Below are positions 1-8,364 of a DNA stretch of 32,192 nucleotides, in pieces. Each line of letters opens with the position of its first letter. Positions within the stretch are counted from its first letter, which is position 1. Under the pieces are notes generated by a model. That model had not been told where the DNA came from. It made no database searches and saw only the letters and a program-made list of their open reading frames with translations. Where the stretch lies: positions 1 through 32,192 of the forward strand of contig NZ_JADEXU010000095.1 in assembly GCF_015206895.1 (NCBI RefSeq), given 5' to 3'. The position numbers and the translations under genes are program-made. Source of the DNA: Nostoc sp. LEGE 12450. Its GTDB lineage: Bacteria > Cyanobacteriota > Cyanobacteriia > Cyanobacteriales > Nostocaceae.

Positions 1-2
1 AC

Positions 3-191
3 GGTAGCTACGCCCGTGTACTGCTGTCACCAATTCTCGAAAAGTTAGAGAATAAGGAGGTAAGTAACACTAATATGAAGGCGACTGTTTGCCTAGAAGA
101 AGATGAAGTATTACTTTGGCAAGCTGTAGAACTTGCCCATTCTCTTGTTTCCCAAATCAAGTCATCTCAGAGAAGGGAGAGTGAGCATTAA
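3..191 (+). CDS. 3' end of an unidentified protein-coding gene (partial)
   Basis: An open frame enters from the left edge and runs 62 codons to a TAA. The end of the protein is acidic then basic (LEEDEVLLWQAVELAHSL, then QIKSSQRRESEH). I do not recognise the family, and too little is present to assign a domain. It lies 156 bp upstream of the R3H ATPase on the same strand, so co-transcription is possible. The frame could be a chance reading, but its composition and clean stop look coding. Confidence 0.5.
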   Translation, partial: GSYARVLLSPILEKLENKEVSNTNMKATVCLEEDEVLLWQAVELAHSLVSQIKSSQRRESEH

Positions 192-347
192 TTAAGCATA
201 ATTACTAGGTACCAGAAGATACTGTAACTTATGTTTAATTTATGTTTGTATAGTCAAGGTAGGAGGTTTGAGCATTGAATGAGCGCTTGAGAACAGTTAG
301 AAGCTGAAAGTATCTGATTTACTGTTGTTTCCGTCACCATAGAAAGC
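192..347 (+). other. Spacer upstream of the R3H ATPase
   Basis: This 156-bp AT-rich spacer contains AGGAGG near 261, followed only by starts that terminate within a few codons. No convincing promoter or small gene was seen. Confidence 0.4.
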
Positions 348-2081
348 ATGACGATTACAGACGATCTCCAAAAGTTATTAGACATTTTGCCCCAAGACCT
401 GCAACAAGTACTAGAGAGTCATCCCAAACGAGATATTTTAGTAGAAGTGGTCTTGGATTTGGGTCGTCGCCCAGAGGCTCGCTTTCCTAATCAAGCCGAG
501 TATCTGAGCGAAATACCCGTTACTCAAGAACAGATAGATGATTGCATTCAACGAGTCGGAATTTTTGGCGGAGATAATCGAGCAGGAATTGAGCAAACTT
601 TGCATCGGATCAGTGCGATCCGCAACCGTACTGGTAAGATTATTGGCTTGACCTGTCGCGTTGGTCGGGCGGTATTCGGAACCATTGGCATGATCCGCGA
701 TTTGGTAGAGACTGGTAAATCGATTCTCATGCTCGGTCGTCCAGGTGTGGGCAAAACTACCGCCTTACGGGAAATTGCCCGGGTTTTGGCAGACGATCTG
801 CATAAGCGAGTGGTGATTATTGACACCTCCAACGAAATCGCTGGAGATGGTGATGTTGCCCATCCCGCCATTGGTCGCGCTCGGCGGATGCAAGTGGCTC
901 ATCCAGAACAACAGCATCAGGTGATGATTGAGGCAGTGGAAAACCACATGCCAGAAGTCATTGTCATTGATGAAATTGGCACGGAACTGGAAGCTTTAGC
1001 GGCTCGTACTATTGCTGAACGGGGCGTACAGTTGGTAGGTACTGCCCACGGGAATCAGATCGAAAATCTGATTAAAAACCCTACCCTGGCTGATTTAGTT
1101 GGGGGTATCCAAGCTGTGACTTTGGGAGATGACGAAGCCAGACGGCGAGGCTCTCAAAAGACTGTTTTGGAGCGGAAAGCCCCTCCTACCTTTGAAATTG
1201 CTGTGGAAATGTTGGAACGCCAACGCTGGGTAGTACACGAAAGCGTTGCTGACACAGTAGATAATCTGCTGCGAGGTCGTCAGGCTACCCCACAAACGAG
1301 AACCGTTGATGACCAGGGCAAAGTTGCGGTGACAAGGCAGTTAGCTGTTGTCAACGGTCGTGGTGGACAGTTAGGGACAGTGGAAGAATCTTTCCCACCG
1401 GCGCGGCCGTCTAATGGCTGGCGTTCTTCGGGACAAATGGTTGCACTGCCACAATTGCCTGTAGAACGGGTGACTGGACGTAGTGAGTTTGATCGATTGC
1501 TGGATGAATCCTTCAATTATTCTGAGAGCATTGATTTAGATGCTGCAACTAGACAGCCAGGGCCAAATGGTGAAGATTTGCCACTGCATGTTTACCCTTA
1601 TGGCGTTAGCCGCCATCAACTAGAACAGGTAATTAGCGTGCTAACTTTACCCGTGGTATTGACAAAAGATATAGATAGTGCGGATGCAATTTTAGCACTG
1701 CGATCGCACGTCAAAAACCACGCCAAATTACGCCAGATGGCCAAAGCCCGTCATGTACCCATCCACATGATTAAGTCCAGCACCATTCCGCAAATTACCC
1801 GTGGCTTGCGGCGGTTGCTGAACATGGACGACCCAGAAATGACCGATGACCTCGAACTGCAACTGTTTTTGCACAGTGGTAGCGATGATGAGATGGATGC
1901 CTTGGAAGAAGCGAGACTTGCTGTTGAGCAAATTGTGATTCCGAAAGGACAGCCAGTTGAATTATTACCGCGTTCTCCCCAAGTCCGCAAAATGCAACAT
2001 GAGTTGGTAGAACATTATCGCCTCAAGTCGCATAGTTTTGGCGAAGAACCAAATAGAAGATTGCGGATTTATCCGGCGTAA
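348..2081 (+). CDS. R3H domain AAA-type ATPase (Ycf45 / SpoIIIAA-like)
   Basis: This 577-aa protein has a AAA-type ATPase core: Walker A GRPGVGKTT at residues 130-138 and Walker B VIVIDEIG at about 204-211. The C-terminus (about 547-577) has the R3H pattern, Arg then His within RKMQHELVEHYRLKSHSF, expected to bind single-stranded nucleic acid. This layout matches the conserved cyanobacterial and plastid Ycf45 family, whose ATPase part resembles sporulation protein SpoIIIAA. A cytoplasmic nucleic-acid-linked ATPase is likely, but the cellular role of the family is not settled. The ATG at 348 is the natural start, although its ribosome-binding site is weak. A hairpin with an 11-bp stem follows the stop codon. 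Confidence 0.9.
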   Translation: MTITDDLQKLLDILPQDLQQVLESHPKRDILVEVVLDLGRRPEARFPNQAEYLSEIPVTQEQIDDCIQRVGIFGGDNRAGIEQTLHRISAIRNRTGKIIGLTCRVGRAVFGTIGMIRDLVETGKSILMLGRPGVGKTTALREIARVLADDLHKRVVIIDTSNEIAGDGDVAHPAIGRARRMQVAHPEQQHQVMIEAVENHMPEVIVIDEIGTELEALAARTIAERGVQLVGTAHGNQIENLIKNPTLADLVGGIQAVTLGDDEARRRGSQKTVLERKAPPTFEIAVEMLERQRWVVHESVADTVDNLLRGRQATPQTRTVDDQGKVAVTRQLAVVNGRGGQLGTVEESFPPARPSNGWRSSGQMVALPQLPVERVTGRSEFDRLLDESFNYSESIDLDAATRQPGPNGEDLPLHVYPYGVSRHQLEQVISVLTLPVVLTKDIDSADAILALRSHVKNHAKLRQMAKARHVPIHMIKSSTIPQITRGLRRLLNMDDPEMTDDLELQLFLHSGSDDEMDALEEARLAVEQIVIPKGQPVELLPRSPQVRKMQHELVEHYRLKSHSFGEEPNRRLRIYPA

Positions 2082-2093
2082 CTTCTACCCCAA

Positions 2094-2118
2094 CCCCTCT
2101 TTGCAGTGCAAAGAGGGG
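2094..2118. terminator. Perfect hairpin after the R3H ATPase gene
   Basis: CCCCTCTTTGC and GCAAAGAGGGG form an 11-bp perfect stem around AGT, 12 bp after the stop. No T-tract follows, so this could be a weak terminator or a dispersed palindrome. Nostoc-style GC-rich repeats (GCGTCTCCCCTTGGGAGA and similar) follow to about 2205. Confidence 0.5.
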
Positions 2119-2129
2119 TAAAGGAACTA

Positions 2130-2205
2130 ACCGCATTCGCGTTAGCGTCTCCCCTTGGGAGAAGGACGCAAAGAGCGCATTCGCGCAGCGTCTCGCAGAG
2201 AAGGA
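2130..2205. repeat. GC-rich dispersed palindromic repeat cluster
   Basis: Repeated blocks of the GCATTCGCG and GCGTCTC type, with partial inverted copies (GCGTCTCC against GGAGAAGGACGC), resemble the dispersed intergenic repeats common in Nostocaceae. No coding frame is supported here. Confidence 0.5.
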
Positions 2206-2282
2206 AAAAGGAAAAGAGAGAAATAAAAATCTGTGTTACCAAGCATTGTTGGCTTGCTTGATGGAATACTAGGAGACACTTG

Positions 2283-2891
2283 ATGTCCTATAGAGAGTTT
2301 TCTTTAAGAAAAGTAAAACAAGACTTTAACCTCACCTTACTAGAAGGTGGGCGATTTTTACCTTCTATAGAACCAATTTCACCTAGTCCCCTATTAGCTG
2401 AATTTTTAGCAGAAAGTATCCAGTTAGCAATTGCAATGGGTTCTGAGAAAGCTAGATCAGAATTGATTATCAGCCCAATATTGTTTGAAGTCAGAAAAAT
2501 TCTCAACAGACAAATCAGTTTTTTCTCGGGAGAAGAATTTAACGTTGAACCAGAAGTGGGACTAGCGGGATTTTGCGACTTTCTGATTAGCGTTTCGCCA
2601 GAACAGTTATTTATTGAAGCCCCAGCAGTGGTAATTGTAGAAGCTAAAAAGGAAAATCTTAAAGGTGGTTTGGGACAGTGTATCGCAGAAATGATCGCCG
2701 CCCAAAGGTTTAATGCCAAATACGAAAAACCTATTGCTACTATCTACGGTAGTGTTACTAGTGGCAATCTGTGGACATTCCTCAAACTGGAAGACAGCAC
2801 AGTTACTATTGATTTAACTGAATACTTAATTCCCCCAGTAGAGCAAATTTTAGGTATTTTGGTGTGGATGATTAGATCGCAATCAACTTGA
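2283..2891 (+). CDS. Hypothetical protein with PD-(D/E)XK nuclease-like motif
   Basis: This 202-aa cytoplasmic protein starts at the ATG at 2283, with AGGAG at 2271-2275 as ribosome-binding site. An in-frame TTG one codon earlier is not needed. Residues 97-123 read GFCDFLIS, about 12 residues, then VVIVEAKKENLK: Asp99 followed by E120-x-K122 on a hydrophobic strand, the layout of the restriction-endonuclease-like fold. A Gln-containing helix (GQCIAEM) follows, as in many of these folds, and then IYGSVTSGNLWTF. No DNA-recognition domain or partner methylase is nearby, so this is not evidently a restriction enzyme. Similar single-domain proteins are widespread in cyanobacteria and uncharacterised. 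The fold call is inference from motif spacing. Confidence 0.75.
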   Translation: MSYREFSLRKVKQDFNLTLLEGGRFLPSIEPISPSPLLAEFLAESIQLAIAMGSEKARSELIISPILFEVRKILNRQISFFSGEEFNVEPEVGLAGFCDFLISVSPEQLFIEAPAVVIVEAKKENLKGGLGQCIAEMIAAQRFNAKYEKPIATIYGSVTSGNLWTFLKLEDSTVTIDLTEYLIPPVEQILGILVWMIRSQST

Positions 2892-3263
2892 AGCAGGATT
2901 TCCCTTTTGGAAGAAAGCTTATCTGAACCGTATTGCTACATAATTTACATATTTAGCAATGCCAAAAAACCCGGTCATGAAGACCAGGTTTTTGTGGGGC
3001 CATATTTCCCCAAGGCTAGTTATAGAAGTTATTTATAAATCAGTGTTCTGGTAATTACTACCAAGCTTAAATTATCAATTTCGGAAAATTATCGCTCAAT
3101 TATCAAAATTTTCTCTCACTCACGTGTGCGATGCCTGGTTTGGGCTACACTTACGCTCATATCTGCTATTAACTTGATATCAGTATGATCGCTCTCTACT
3201 GATTGAAATTTAGATCACAACGTCTGTCTGAGAATTTTGCTATTATTTGCTACTTTAAAATAT
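2892..3263. other. Intergenic spacer with one terminator
   Basis: This 372-bp AT-rich spacer holds a terminator-like hairpin at 2964-2993. No credible small gene or precursor peptide was found upstream of the ABC exporter, and I could not place a promoter with confidence. Confidence 0.5.
2964..2993 (+). terminator. Rho-independent terminator
   Basis: An A-tract and CCCGGTC pair with GACCAGG and a T-tract across a short loop, with one mismatch in the stem. The run of five T at the 3' side fits a terminator for the nuclease-like gene. The A-tract on the other side would let it act in both directions. Confidence 0.65.
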
Positions 3264-5156
3264 ATGCAAATAATTGAAATTTCTCCATTCCAAGCATTTC
3301 GCCGGAGTGTGACGACGGTGATGCAAGTAGTTCCAAAGGAGCTACGCTATGTGGCAATTTTGACATTGCTGGGTGGTGCAGGCCCAGCGATCGCTATTTG
3401 GCTCAACAAAACGATCATTGATGAAATTACCCGTTTATTGAGTACGGGAACAACGCAGAATGCGATCGCCTTGATACTTTCCCAACCTCTGCTACTCTCC
3501 AGTCTTGCAGGTTCATTGCTGGTGAATTTGGTAAGTGATGCGATCGCTAACATCAATAGCTTTGTATATACTTCCCTGCGCGATCGCATTACAGGCTTTA
3601 TCCAAGGACAAGTGATTGAGAAAGTTGCCACTTTTGAAGATATTGCCCTGTTTGAAACACCCGATTTGCTCAATTTGTTGCAGTTGACCGAAAAGGGAGT
3701 GCAACGACTTCCAGAGCTTTGTGTCAGGCTTGTGATGATGCTAGAGGGAATTTTTATCTTCATCCCAGCCATACTGCTTTCGGTATCGCTTGCTTGGTGG
3801 ATACCCCTAATTTTGTTTAGCTGCGTTACTCCTGCTATGTATGTAGAAAGGAAATACCGCAAGCAAGTTTGGAGGGTAGAAAAAACCCAAGCGAGTGTTC
3901 TTCGGGAAATGAACTTATATAAAACGGTTTTAACTGGGGAAATATACGCCAAAGAAATACGCTTGTTTAGCTTGCAACCCTTACTACTAGAACGTTGGCA
4001 CGGACTTTACCGCACCATTTTTAGAGCAATGGAACAGATTCGCCGTCGGGGGACAACGGCGGTTATTAGTTGGTCTTTACTCAGTGGCTTAGGCTTTGCG
4101 TTACCTTATCTGTACGTAGTTCAGGGAGTGCTAGGTGGAACTCATACTTTAGGGGATTTGGCGCTTTACACTGGGGTAATTTTAGAAGTGCGTCGAAGTT
4201 TAGATAATTTGATGTCTGGCGGGTCAGAGCTATATGATATTGCACTGGCAACAACGCCCATTTTCCAGCTTTTGGAATTAGAACCGCAATTATCCGGTTC
4301 TCAATCAAAGGCATGGGGAAAAGTCAAGGAATCAGCTGTTAACAATCAGAACTTTCAAAAAAATGGGAATCGGCAAGCTTTATCAAGTGAAGCATTGCAG
4401 ACAGGTATTTGCATTGAAAATCTATCCTTTACCTATCCCAATAGCAATCACCCCATCCTGAAAAATATCAATCTGAAAATTCACCCCAACGAGATGATTG
4501 TATTAGTAGGTGAAAATGGTGCTGGTAAGACCACTTTAGCCAAGCTATTGTGTCGCCTTTATGACCCTAGCCAAGGTGCGATTATTTGGAATGGGCAAGA
4601 TTTGCGATCGCTCCCGTTAGAAGATTTGCGATCGCGGATTGATGTAGTTATGCAAGATTACGCTCGCTTTCCGACTACCGTGCGCGAAAATGTTGCCTTT
4701 GGGGATTTACGGAAAATGCAGGATGATGAAGCAATTAGGGAAGCGATCGCTGAGGCTGGTTTAACTAGAGTAATTGAGAAGCTAGATCAAGGTTTAGAAA
4801 CCCTCTTAGGCAAACAGCTAGAGGGCGGTATCGATCTATCAGGGGGACAATGGCAGAGATTAGCGATCGCTCGTGCTTTGTTACGACTATCTCCAGCCGA
4901 ACTACTCATACTTGATGAGCCAACAGCAAACCTTGACCCCAAAACAGAACATGAGATTTACAACATTTTGCGTACTCTAGCAATGGGGAGAATAGCCGTT
5001 GTAGTCAGCCATCGCCTCGCCTTAGCAAAACTAGCAGACCGAGTAGTAGTCCTAGAACACGGTCAAATTATTGAGGTAGGCACTCATGACGAACTCATCG
5101 CGCTAGGCGGACAGTATCACCTAATGTTTACTCGCCAAGCTAGTAGTTACAACTGA
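3264..5156 (+). CDS. ABC exporter half-transporter (membrane + ATPase)
   Basis: With the ATG at 3264 this is a 630-aa half-transporter; an in-frame TTG at 3237 would add nine residues. The N-terminal ~330 residues contain hydrophobic segments of an exporter-type membrane domain. The C-terminal ATPase has Walker A GENGAGKTT (about 416-424), signature LSGGQWQR (525-532), Walker B LLILDEP with catalytic Glu, and H-loop SHRL. All ATPase motifs are intact, so a homodimer could work. A polar linker of about 40 residues separates the domains. The substrate is unknown. The membrane domain resembles exporters of peptide or lipid-like cargo, but no biosynthetic or peptidase gene is adjacent. Confidence 0.88.
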   Translation: MQIIEISPFQAFRRSVTTVMQVVPKELRYVAILTLLGGAGPAIAIWLNKTIIDEITRLLSTGTTQNAIALILSQPLLLSSLAGSLLVNLVSDAIANINSFVYTSLRDRITGFIQGQVIEKVATFEDIALFETPDLLNLLQLTEKGVQRLPELCVRLVMMLEGIFIFIPAILLSVSLAWWIPLILFSCVTPAMYVERKYRKQVWRVEKTQASVLREMNLYKTVLTGEIYAKEIRLFSLQPLLLERWHGLYRTIFRAMEQIRRRGTTAVISWSLLSGLGFALPYLYVVQGVLGGTHTLGDLALYTGVILEVRRSLDNLMSGGSELYDIALATTPIFQLLELEPQLSGSQSKAWGKVKESAVNNQNFQKNGNRQALSSEALQTGICIENLSFTYPNSNHPILKNINLKIHPNEMIVLVGENGAGKTTLAKLLCRLYDPSQGAIIWNGQDLRSLPLEDLRSRIDVVMQDYARFPTTVRENVAFGDLRKMQDDEAIREAIAEAGLTRVIEKLDQGLETLLGKQLEGGIDLSGGQWQRLAIARALLRLSPAELLILDEPTANLDPKTEHEIYNILRTLAMGRIAVVVSHRLALAKLADRVVVLEHGQIIEVGTHDELIALGGQYHLMFTRQASSYN

Positions 5157-5157
5157 A

Positions 5158-5209
5158 TGGGGAATCGGGAATCGGGAATAAGCAATGCCCAATGCCCAAT
5201 GCCCAATTT
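5158..5209. repeat. Short tandem repeats between convergent genes
   Basis: Two tandem motifs lie between the ABC exporter and bciB: GGGAATC copies at 5160-5178 and AATGCCC copies at 5184-5205. These are the short tandem repeats typical of Nostoc intergenic DNA. Confidence 0.7.
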
Positions 5210-6403
5210 TTATTCTGGTAACTTATATTGATCAACAATACGCTTGGCAAACTCTGGAACGTGCGCTTCTAATTTCTCTGGATGATTTCGCTTTACATAT
5301 AAATAATTGCGAGTAAAGTGAGAATCAATGGAAAATCGCGCATATTCCAAACCTTTGGGGCCAATTTTTTCGATCACCACACCCATCAATTTTGCCGCCC
5401 ACATTGGGAGGGTAACGCCTTTATCGTAAGCGGGAATACTTTGCTGTACAGCTTCCTTGCGGTTGCCTTTAGACGTAACTGGTTGGGTGTCTAACTGGTC
5501 TTGCACCAAATCTAGCATTTCCTTACCAGTGTCATTTCTAACTACAATCCATTGCCAGCCGAAGGGTGCGCCCATGTAGCCAACAACTAAATCGGCTAAG
5601 GAGTTGACGTAATCAAAGCAACTCATACAGGATGGGGCAAAGACATCTTTGAGTTTGTTGGTCTTTAAGCCAAAGAAAGGCACTGTTTCTGATGAGCCAT
5701 CCTCATGTTTGAAGTGAACCCGGAAGTCTTGCATGAATTCGTAATGGACAACTGTCTCTGGCGATCGGCTAGTTGTTTCTAAGAATTTTTGTAGTCCGGC
5801 GCGGTTAACATTATCTACGCAGGGTGTACCCAAAACATACAGCTTTTCTAAACCCAATTGTTTTTCTACGGCTCGTAGCGCCTGAATTTGGCAACCAACA
5901 CCAATTACCAACAGCCGCTTCATCCCCGATTTTTCTATCTGTTCCAATACGGAAAGGTTAGGGGAAAGCGTTGGTTTATTTACCCGCGCTGCTAGTATTT
6001 CTTCTGGAGTTCGGGCAATGATGGGCATGGGTTGAAAGCGGTCTTCTTTGGTGTTTTGTACACAGACGACACCTTCAACTAAGCCACGATTGAGCATTTC
6101 AATTGCAATGCTGCTAACAATACCCGTCCATTGTGCGCCTTCGATGGGCTGCTGTTTCCGCGCCGCTATCATGTCTTGGTGGACACCAAAGTATAGCTCA
6201 TCAGGGTTGTCGAGATGGCGCGATCGCGTGTGCGTTTCTGCTTCAAGTTCGCCTATTTGCTGATTAATAAAAGCGCAGGCTTCCTTGACATAGTGAATAT
6301 AGTATGTATCGCATAGTCCGCATTCGCTACAAAGTTCTTTAGCAGGGCGGCGGCTGGTAGGTTTTAAGGCTTTGGCTTTTTTGTGAGGAGAAACTGAGGT
6401 CAT
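5210..6403 (-). CDS. bciB: 3,8-divinyl (proto)chlorophyllide 8-vinyl reductase, BciB/Slr1923 type
   Basis: This 397-aa protein belongs to the FrhB/FdhB family (F420 hydrogenase beta subunit). Within it, the sequence matches the cyanobacterial Slr1923/BciB branch, which reduces the 8-vinyl group of divinyl chlorophyll precursors with reduced ferredoxin. Residues 25-31 (CSECGLC) form a Cys-x2-Cys-x2-Cys iron-sulfur motif. More cysteines occur in VGCQIQAL, GTPCVDNVNR and APSCMSCFDY, enough for two [4Fe-4S] clusters, and the family also carries FAD. The gene is monocistronic and convergent with the ABC exporter. Plant 7-hydroxymethyl chlorophyll a reductase is a close relative, but a cyanobacterium without chlorophyll b would use the vinyl-reductase activity. 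Confidence 0.85.
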   Translation of the reverse strand: MTSVSPHKKAKALKPTSRRPAKELCSECGLCDTYYIHYVKEACAFINQQIGELEAETHTRSRHLDNPDELYFGVHQDMIAARKQQPIEGAQWTGIVSSIAIEMLNRGLVEGVVCVQNTKEDRFQPMPIIARTPEEILAARVNKPTLSPNLSVLEQIEKSGMKRLLVIGVGCQIQALRAVEKQLGLEKLYVLGTPCVDNVNRAGLQKFLETTSRSPETVVHYEFMQDFRVHFKHEDGSSETVPFFGLKTNKLKDVFAPSCMSCFDYVNSLADLVVGYMGAPFGWQWIVVRNDTGKEMLDLVQDQLDTQPVTSKGNRKEAVQQSIPAYDKGVTLPMWAAKLMGVVIEKIGPKGLEYARFSIDSHFTRNYLYVKRNHPEKLEAHVPEFAKRIVDQYKLPE

Positions 6404-6495
6404 ATAAATTTTTTGTTTTATCCAGTAATCGCTTTTATTACAATACCTTTACTGGCTATGAATTCTTTCAACTCTCCTCCTCAAAAAGAAAGCAC

Positions 6496-7266
6496 TCAGA
6501 AAGGGAAGAACTGGAGCAAGACTGAGCCAAGGCTTCCCAAAAAGTCAACGAAACTGGGTTTACCAGGGCTTACCTTATCATTTACAGGTGTTTGCAGTTC
6601 TTTAATAAAGGCTTGGGCTGTTTGTGTTCCAGGGCCATTGTTTTGGGATGTAAACAATTTTTCAGCAACTTGGGCATCTTGAAATGCACCTTGTCTATCT
6701 AGTATTTGGTAACGGGCGACACCACGAGCTAAATAAGCACCAGCATATTCTGGTTTAATAGCGATCGCTTGATTAAAATAACTGATTGCTTGCTGTTGGT
6801 TGCCTTTTTGACCTTCCGCTACACCCAAAGCATAAAATTCGTCTGGTGAAGCAATTTGTGATGGTATACCAACTGCACCTTGGAAGTTAGCACCATTCAA
6901 GTAAGCACCTTTCATTTCTGCATTTGTTAGATAAGTATTTCTCAAATCAGCACCCGCCAAATTTGCCCCGCTAAATTTAGCTTCGCTCAGGTTAACACCA
7001 AACAAACTAGCGCCACTCAAGTTTGCACCCCGTAAATCTGCACCGCTCAAGTTTGCACGGCTAAGGTTAGCACCTGTGAGATTAGCCCCGCTCAAATTAG
7101 CTCCAGATAAGTCAGCCATTACTAAACCTGCATTAGTCAAATCACAGTTTTGACATTGCTTGGTTGCCAATAATTGGCTAATATGTTCAGAATTTGCTGC
7201 TTGTACGCTTGTTGTCAAACTAATCGTGGTTAAAAATGCGGCTACACTTAGAATTCGGTTCTTCAT
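6496..7266 (-). CDS. Secreted pentapeptide-repeat protein with TPR domain
   Basis: Starting at the ATG at 7266, this 256-aa protein opens with an export signal (hydrophobic core about 5-18, likely cleavage after VQA at 23). A short CxxC segment (CQNC, 38-41) follows. A run of pentapeptide repeats of the A(D/N)L-S/T-G type spans about 42-132 and should form a right-handed beta-helix. Residues 144-206 look like a TPR pair (YFNQAIAIKPEYAGAYLARG). The combination is common in cyanobacterial periplasmic or lumenal proteins of unknown function. A TTG at 7290 with AAGG upstream is an alternative start but would place eight polar residues before the signal. The hydrophobic C-terminus (SVLLQFFPF) is unusual. 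Confidence 0.85.
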   Translation of the reverse strand: MKNRILSVAAFLTTISLTTSVQAANSEHISQLLATKQCQNCDLTNAGLVMADLSGANLSGANLTGANLSRANLSGADLRGANLSGASLFGVNLSEAKFSGANLAGADLRNTYLTNAEMKGAYLNGANFQGAVGIPSQIASPDEFYALGVAEGQKGNQQQAISYFNQAIAIKPEYAGAYLARGVARYQILDRQGAFQDAQVAEKLFTSQNNGPGTQTAQAFIKELQTPVNDKVSPGKPSFVDFLGSLGSVLLQFFPF

Positions 7267-7760
7267 ATTCGCGTAATATTTCTTACTCAATATTTAACCT
7301 TGACTGAGATGGATTTATACCTCAGCATTATGATATGAGCAATCTTTACAATTTGACCTCTGTAGTTACCTATATCACTTGTAAATTCCAGTATAAGGGT
7401 TATAAGTTAGGTTTAATACACCGTGTTTGCCGGGTATACCTTCTGTTGCACCTGGCATACGATCGCATTTCTCTATTTTATAAACAAGCGATCGCATTGT
7501 AGAAAAATAACCAAGCTATGACTATCAAGCAAAATGATGTACCTTCACAATAGTCGAAAATGAGGTAACAACCCTAAACCCAGTGCAAAATATCTCTTTA
7601 AATCAAGCATCTGTGACATCCAAATAGTTAGGATTTCCTTCAAGAAAGTAAATCAGTGGAGCCGTATACAAGTCAAGGGGCAAAAAGAAAGATTTGCTTT
7701 TGTATTCCCCGATTTTAAATAAATATGAGACTATAGAAACATTAAAGCAGTCAGAAAAAC
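7267..7760. other. Intergenic spacer
   Basis: This spacer of about 490 bp lies between the divergent pentapeptide and hicA genes. It has two HIP1-like sites (near 7460 and 7488) and AT-rich DNA that must hold both promoters. A reverse frame over 7603-7854 shares hicA's start region and looks like chance. Nothing else was identified. Confidence 0.4.
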
Positions 7761-8027
7761 GTGAGTCAGCAAGACAAAATCTTAGACAAAATTCTCTCTG
7801 GGACTTCTGATACAGACATCCCTTTCGCCCAACTGTGGCAACTCTTATATACACTAGGTTTTGAAGAACGTATTCGTGGCGATCATCGTATTTTTGTCAA
7901 AGCCGATGTTGAAGAAATATTGAACCTGCAACATAAAAAAGGAAAAGCTAAAAGCTATCAAATTAAGCAAGTTAGGGCAGTGATTCTCAAGTATAAGCTA
8001 GGAAGTAAAAATAATGTTTCGGTATGA
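7761..8027 (+). CDS. hicA: HicA-family mRNA interferase toxin
   Basis: This 88-aa protein has the HicA double-stranded-RNA-binding-like layout. An N-terminal helix (FAQLWQLLYTLGFEE) is followed by RGDHRIF, which holds the conserved His expected in the catalytic G-(S/D)-H motif. The later strand (YQIKQVRAVILKY) matches the family's C-terminal segment. The start is GTG at 7761. Its end overlaps the next gene by 14 bp, the usual arrangement of a toxin followed by its antitoxin. HicA cleaves mRNA in a translation-independent way in characterised systems. At 88 residues it is slightly longer than the minimal HicA. Confidence 0.8.
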   Translation: MSQQDKILDKILSGTSDTDIPFAQLWQLLYTLGFEERIRGDHRIFVKADVEEILNLQHKKGKAKSYQIKQVRAVILKYKLGSKNNVSV

Positions 8028-8223
8028 AATTATTCTCTACTGGAGTGAATTAGATCAAGCCTTCATTGCTGAAGTACCAGAATTATCAGGCTGTGCTGCT
8101 GACGGTAATACTTATCAAGAAGCCCTGCATAATGTAGAATTAGTTATGCAGCAATGGATAGAAACGGCTAAAGATTTAGGGCGTTCAGTTCCTCAACCTA
8201 GACCACGTTTGATGTATATTTAA
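8014..8223 (+). CDS. hicB: HicB-family antitoxin
   Basis: This 69-aa protein has the HicB signature: YEIILYWSELDQAFIAEVPELSGC followed, after a short turn, by a helix with EALHNVELVMQQWIETA. It should fold as the partial RNase H-like HicB domain that binds and blocks HicA. No C-terminal helix-turn-helix or ribbon-helix-helix is present, so autoregulation by DNA binding is doubtful. The gene overlaps hicA by 14 bp on the same strand, supporting translational coupling. Confidence 0.82.
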   Translation: MFRYEIILYWSELDQAFIAEVPELSGCAADGNTYQEALHNVELVMQQWIETAKDLGRSVPQPRPRLMYI

Positions 8224-8303
8224 TTGATACAAAAACCAAGTCAAACTGATTTTTTAGTATCATCAGAAATATTTGACTCCATCTACCATAATTGATGAAA
8301 AGT

Positions 8304-8338
8304 TAGATCCCCGACTTCTTCGAGAAGTCGGGGATCTA
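8304..8338. terminator. Perfect 16-bp hairpin between convergent genes
   Basis: TAGATCCCCGACTTCT and AGAAGTCGGGGATCTA form a perfect 16-bp stem around TCG. The hairpin lies between hicB and the reverse-strand methyltransferase, so it could stop both transcripts, but it lacks a T-tract. It resembles a dispersed hairpin repeat family in Nostoc genomes. Confidence 0.65.
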
Positions 8339-8364
8339 GACACCGCAAAGTGTAATTGAAAAGG

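Noticed and set aside
548..871. Reverse open frame of 107 codons inside the R3H ATPase gene
   Set aside because: It lies antisense to the conserved ATPase core including Walker A, and has no recognisable domain.
3347..3952. Reverse open frame of 201 codons inside the ABC exporter gene
   Set aside because: It is antisense to a well-supported membrane domain; length alone is weak evidence, and the sequence has no family signature.
5158..5209. Possible CRISPR repeats (also heptamers at 16982 and 32128)
   Set aside because: Units are only seven bases, directly adjacent, with no unique spacers and no cas genes.
7603..7854. Reverse frame of 83 codons overlapping hicA
   Set aside because: It overlaps the start of hicA, has irregular composition and no recognisable motif; treated as chance.
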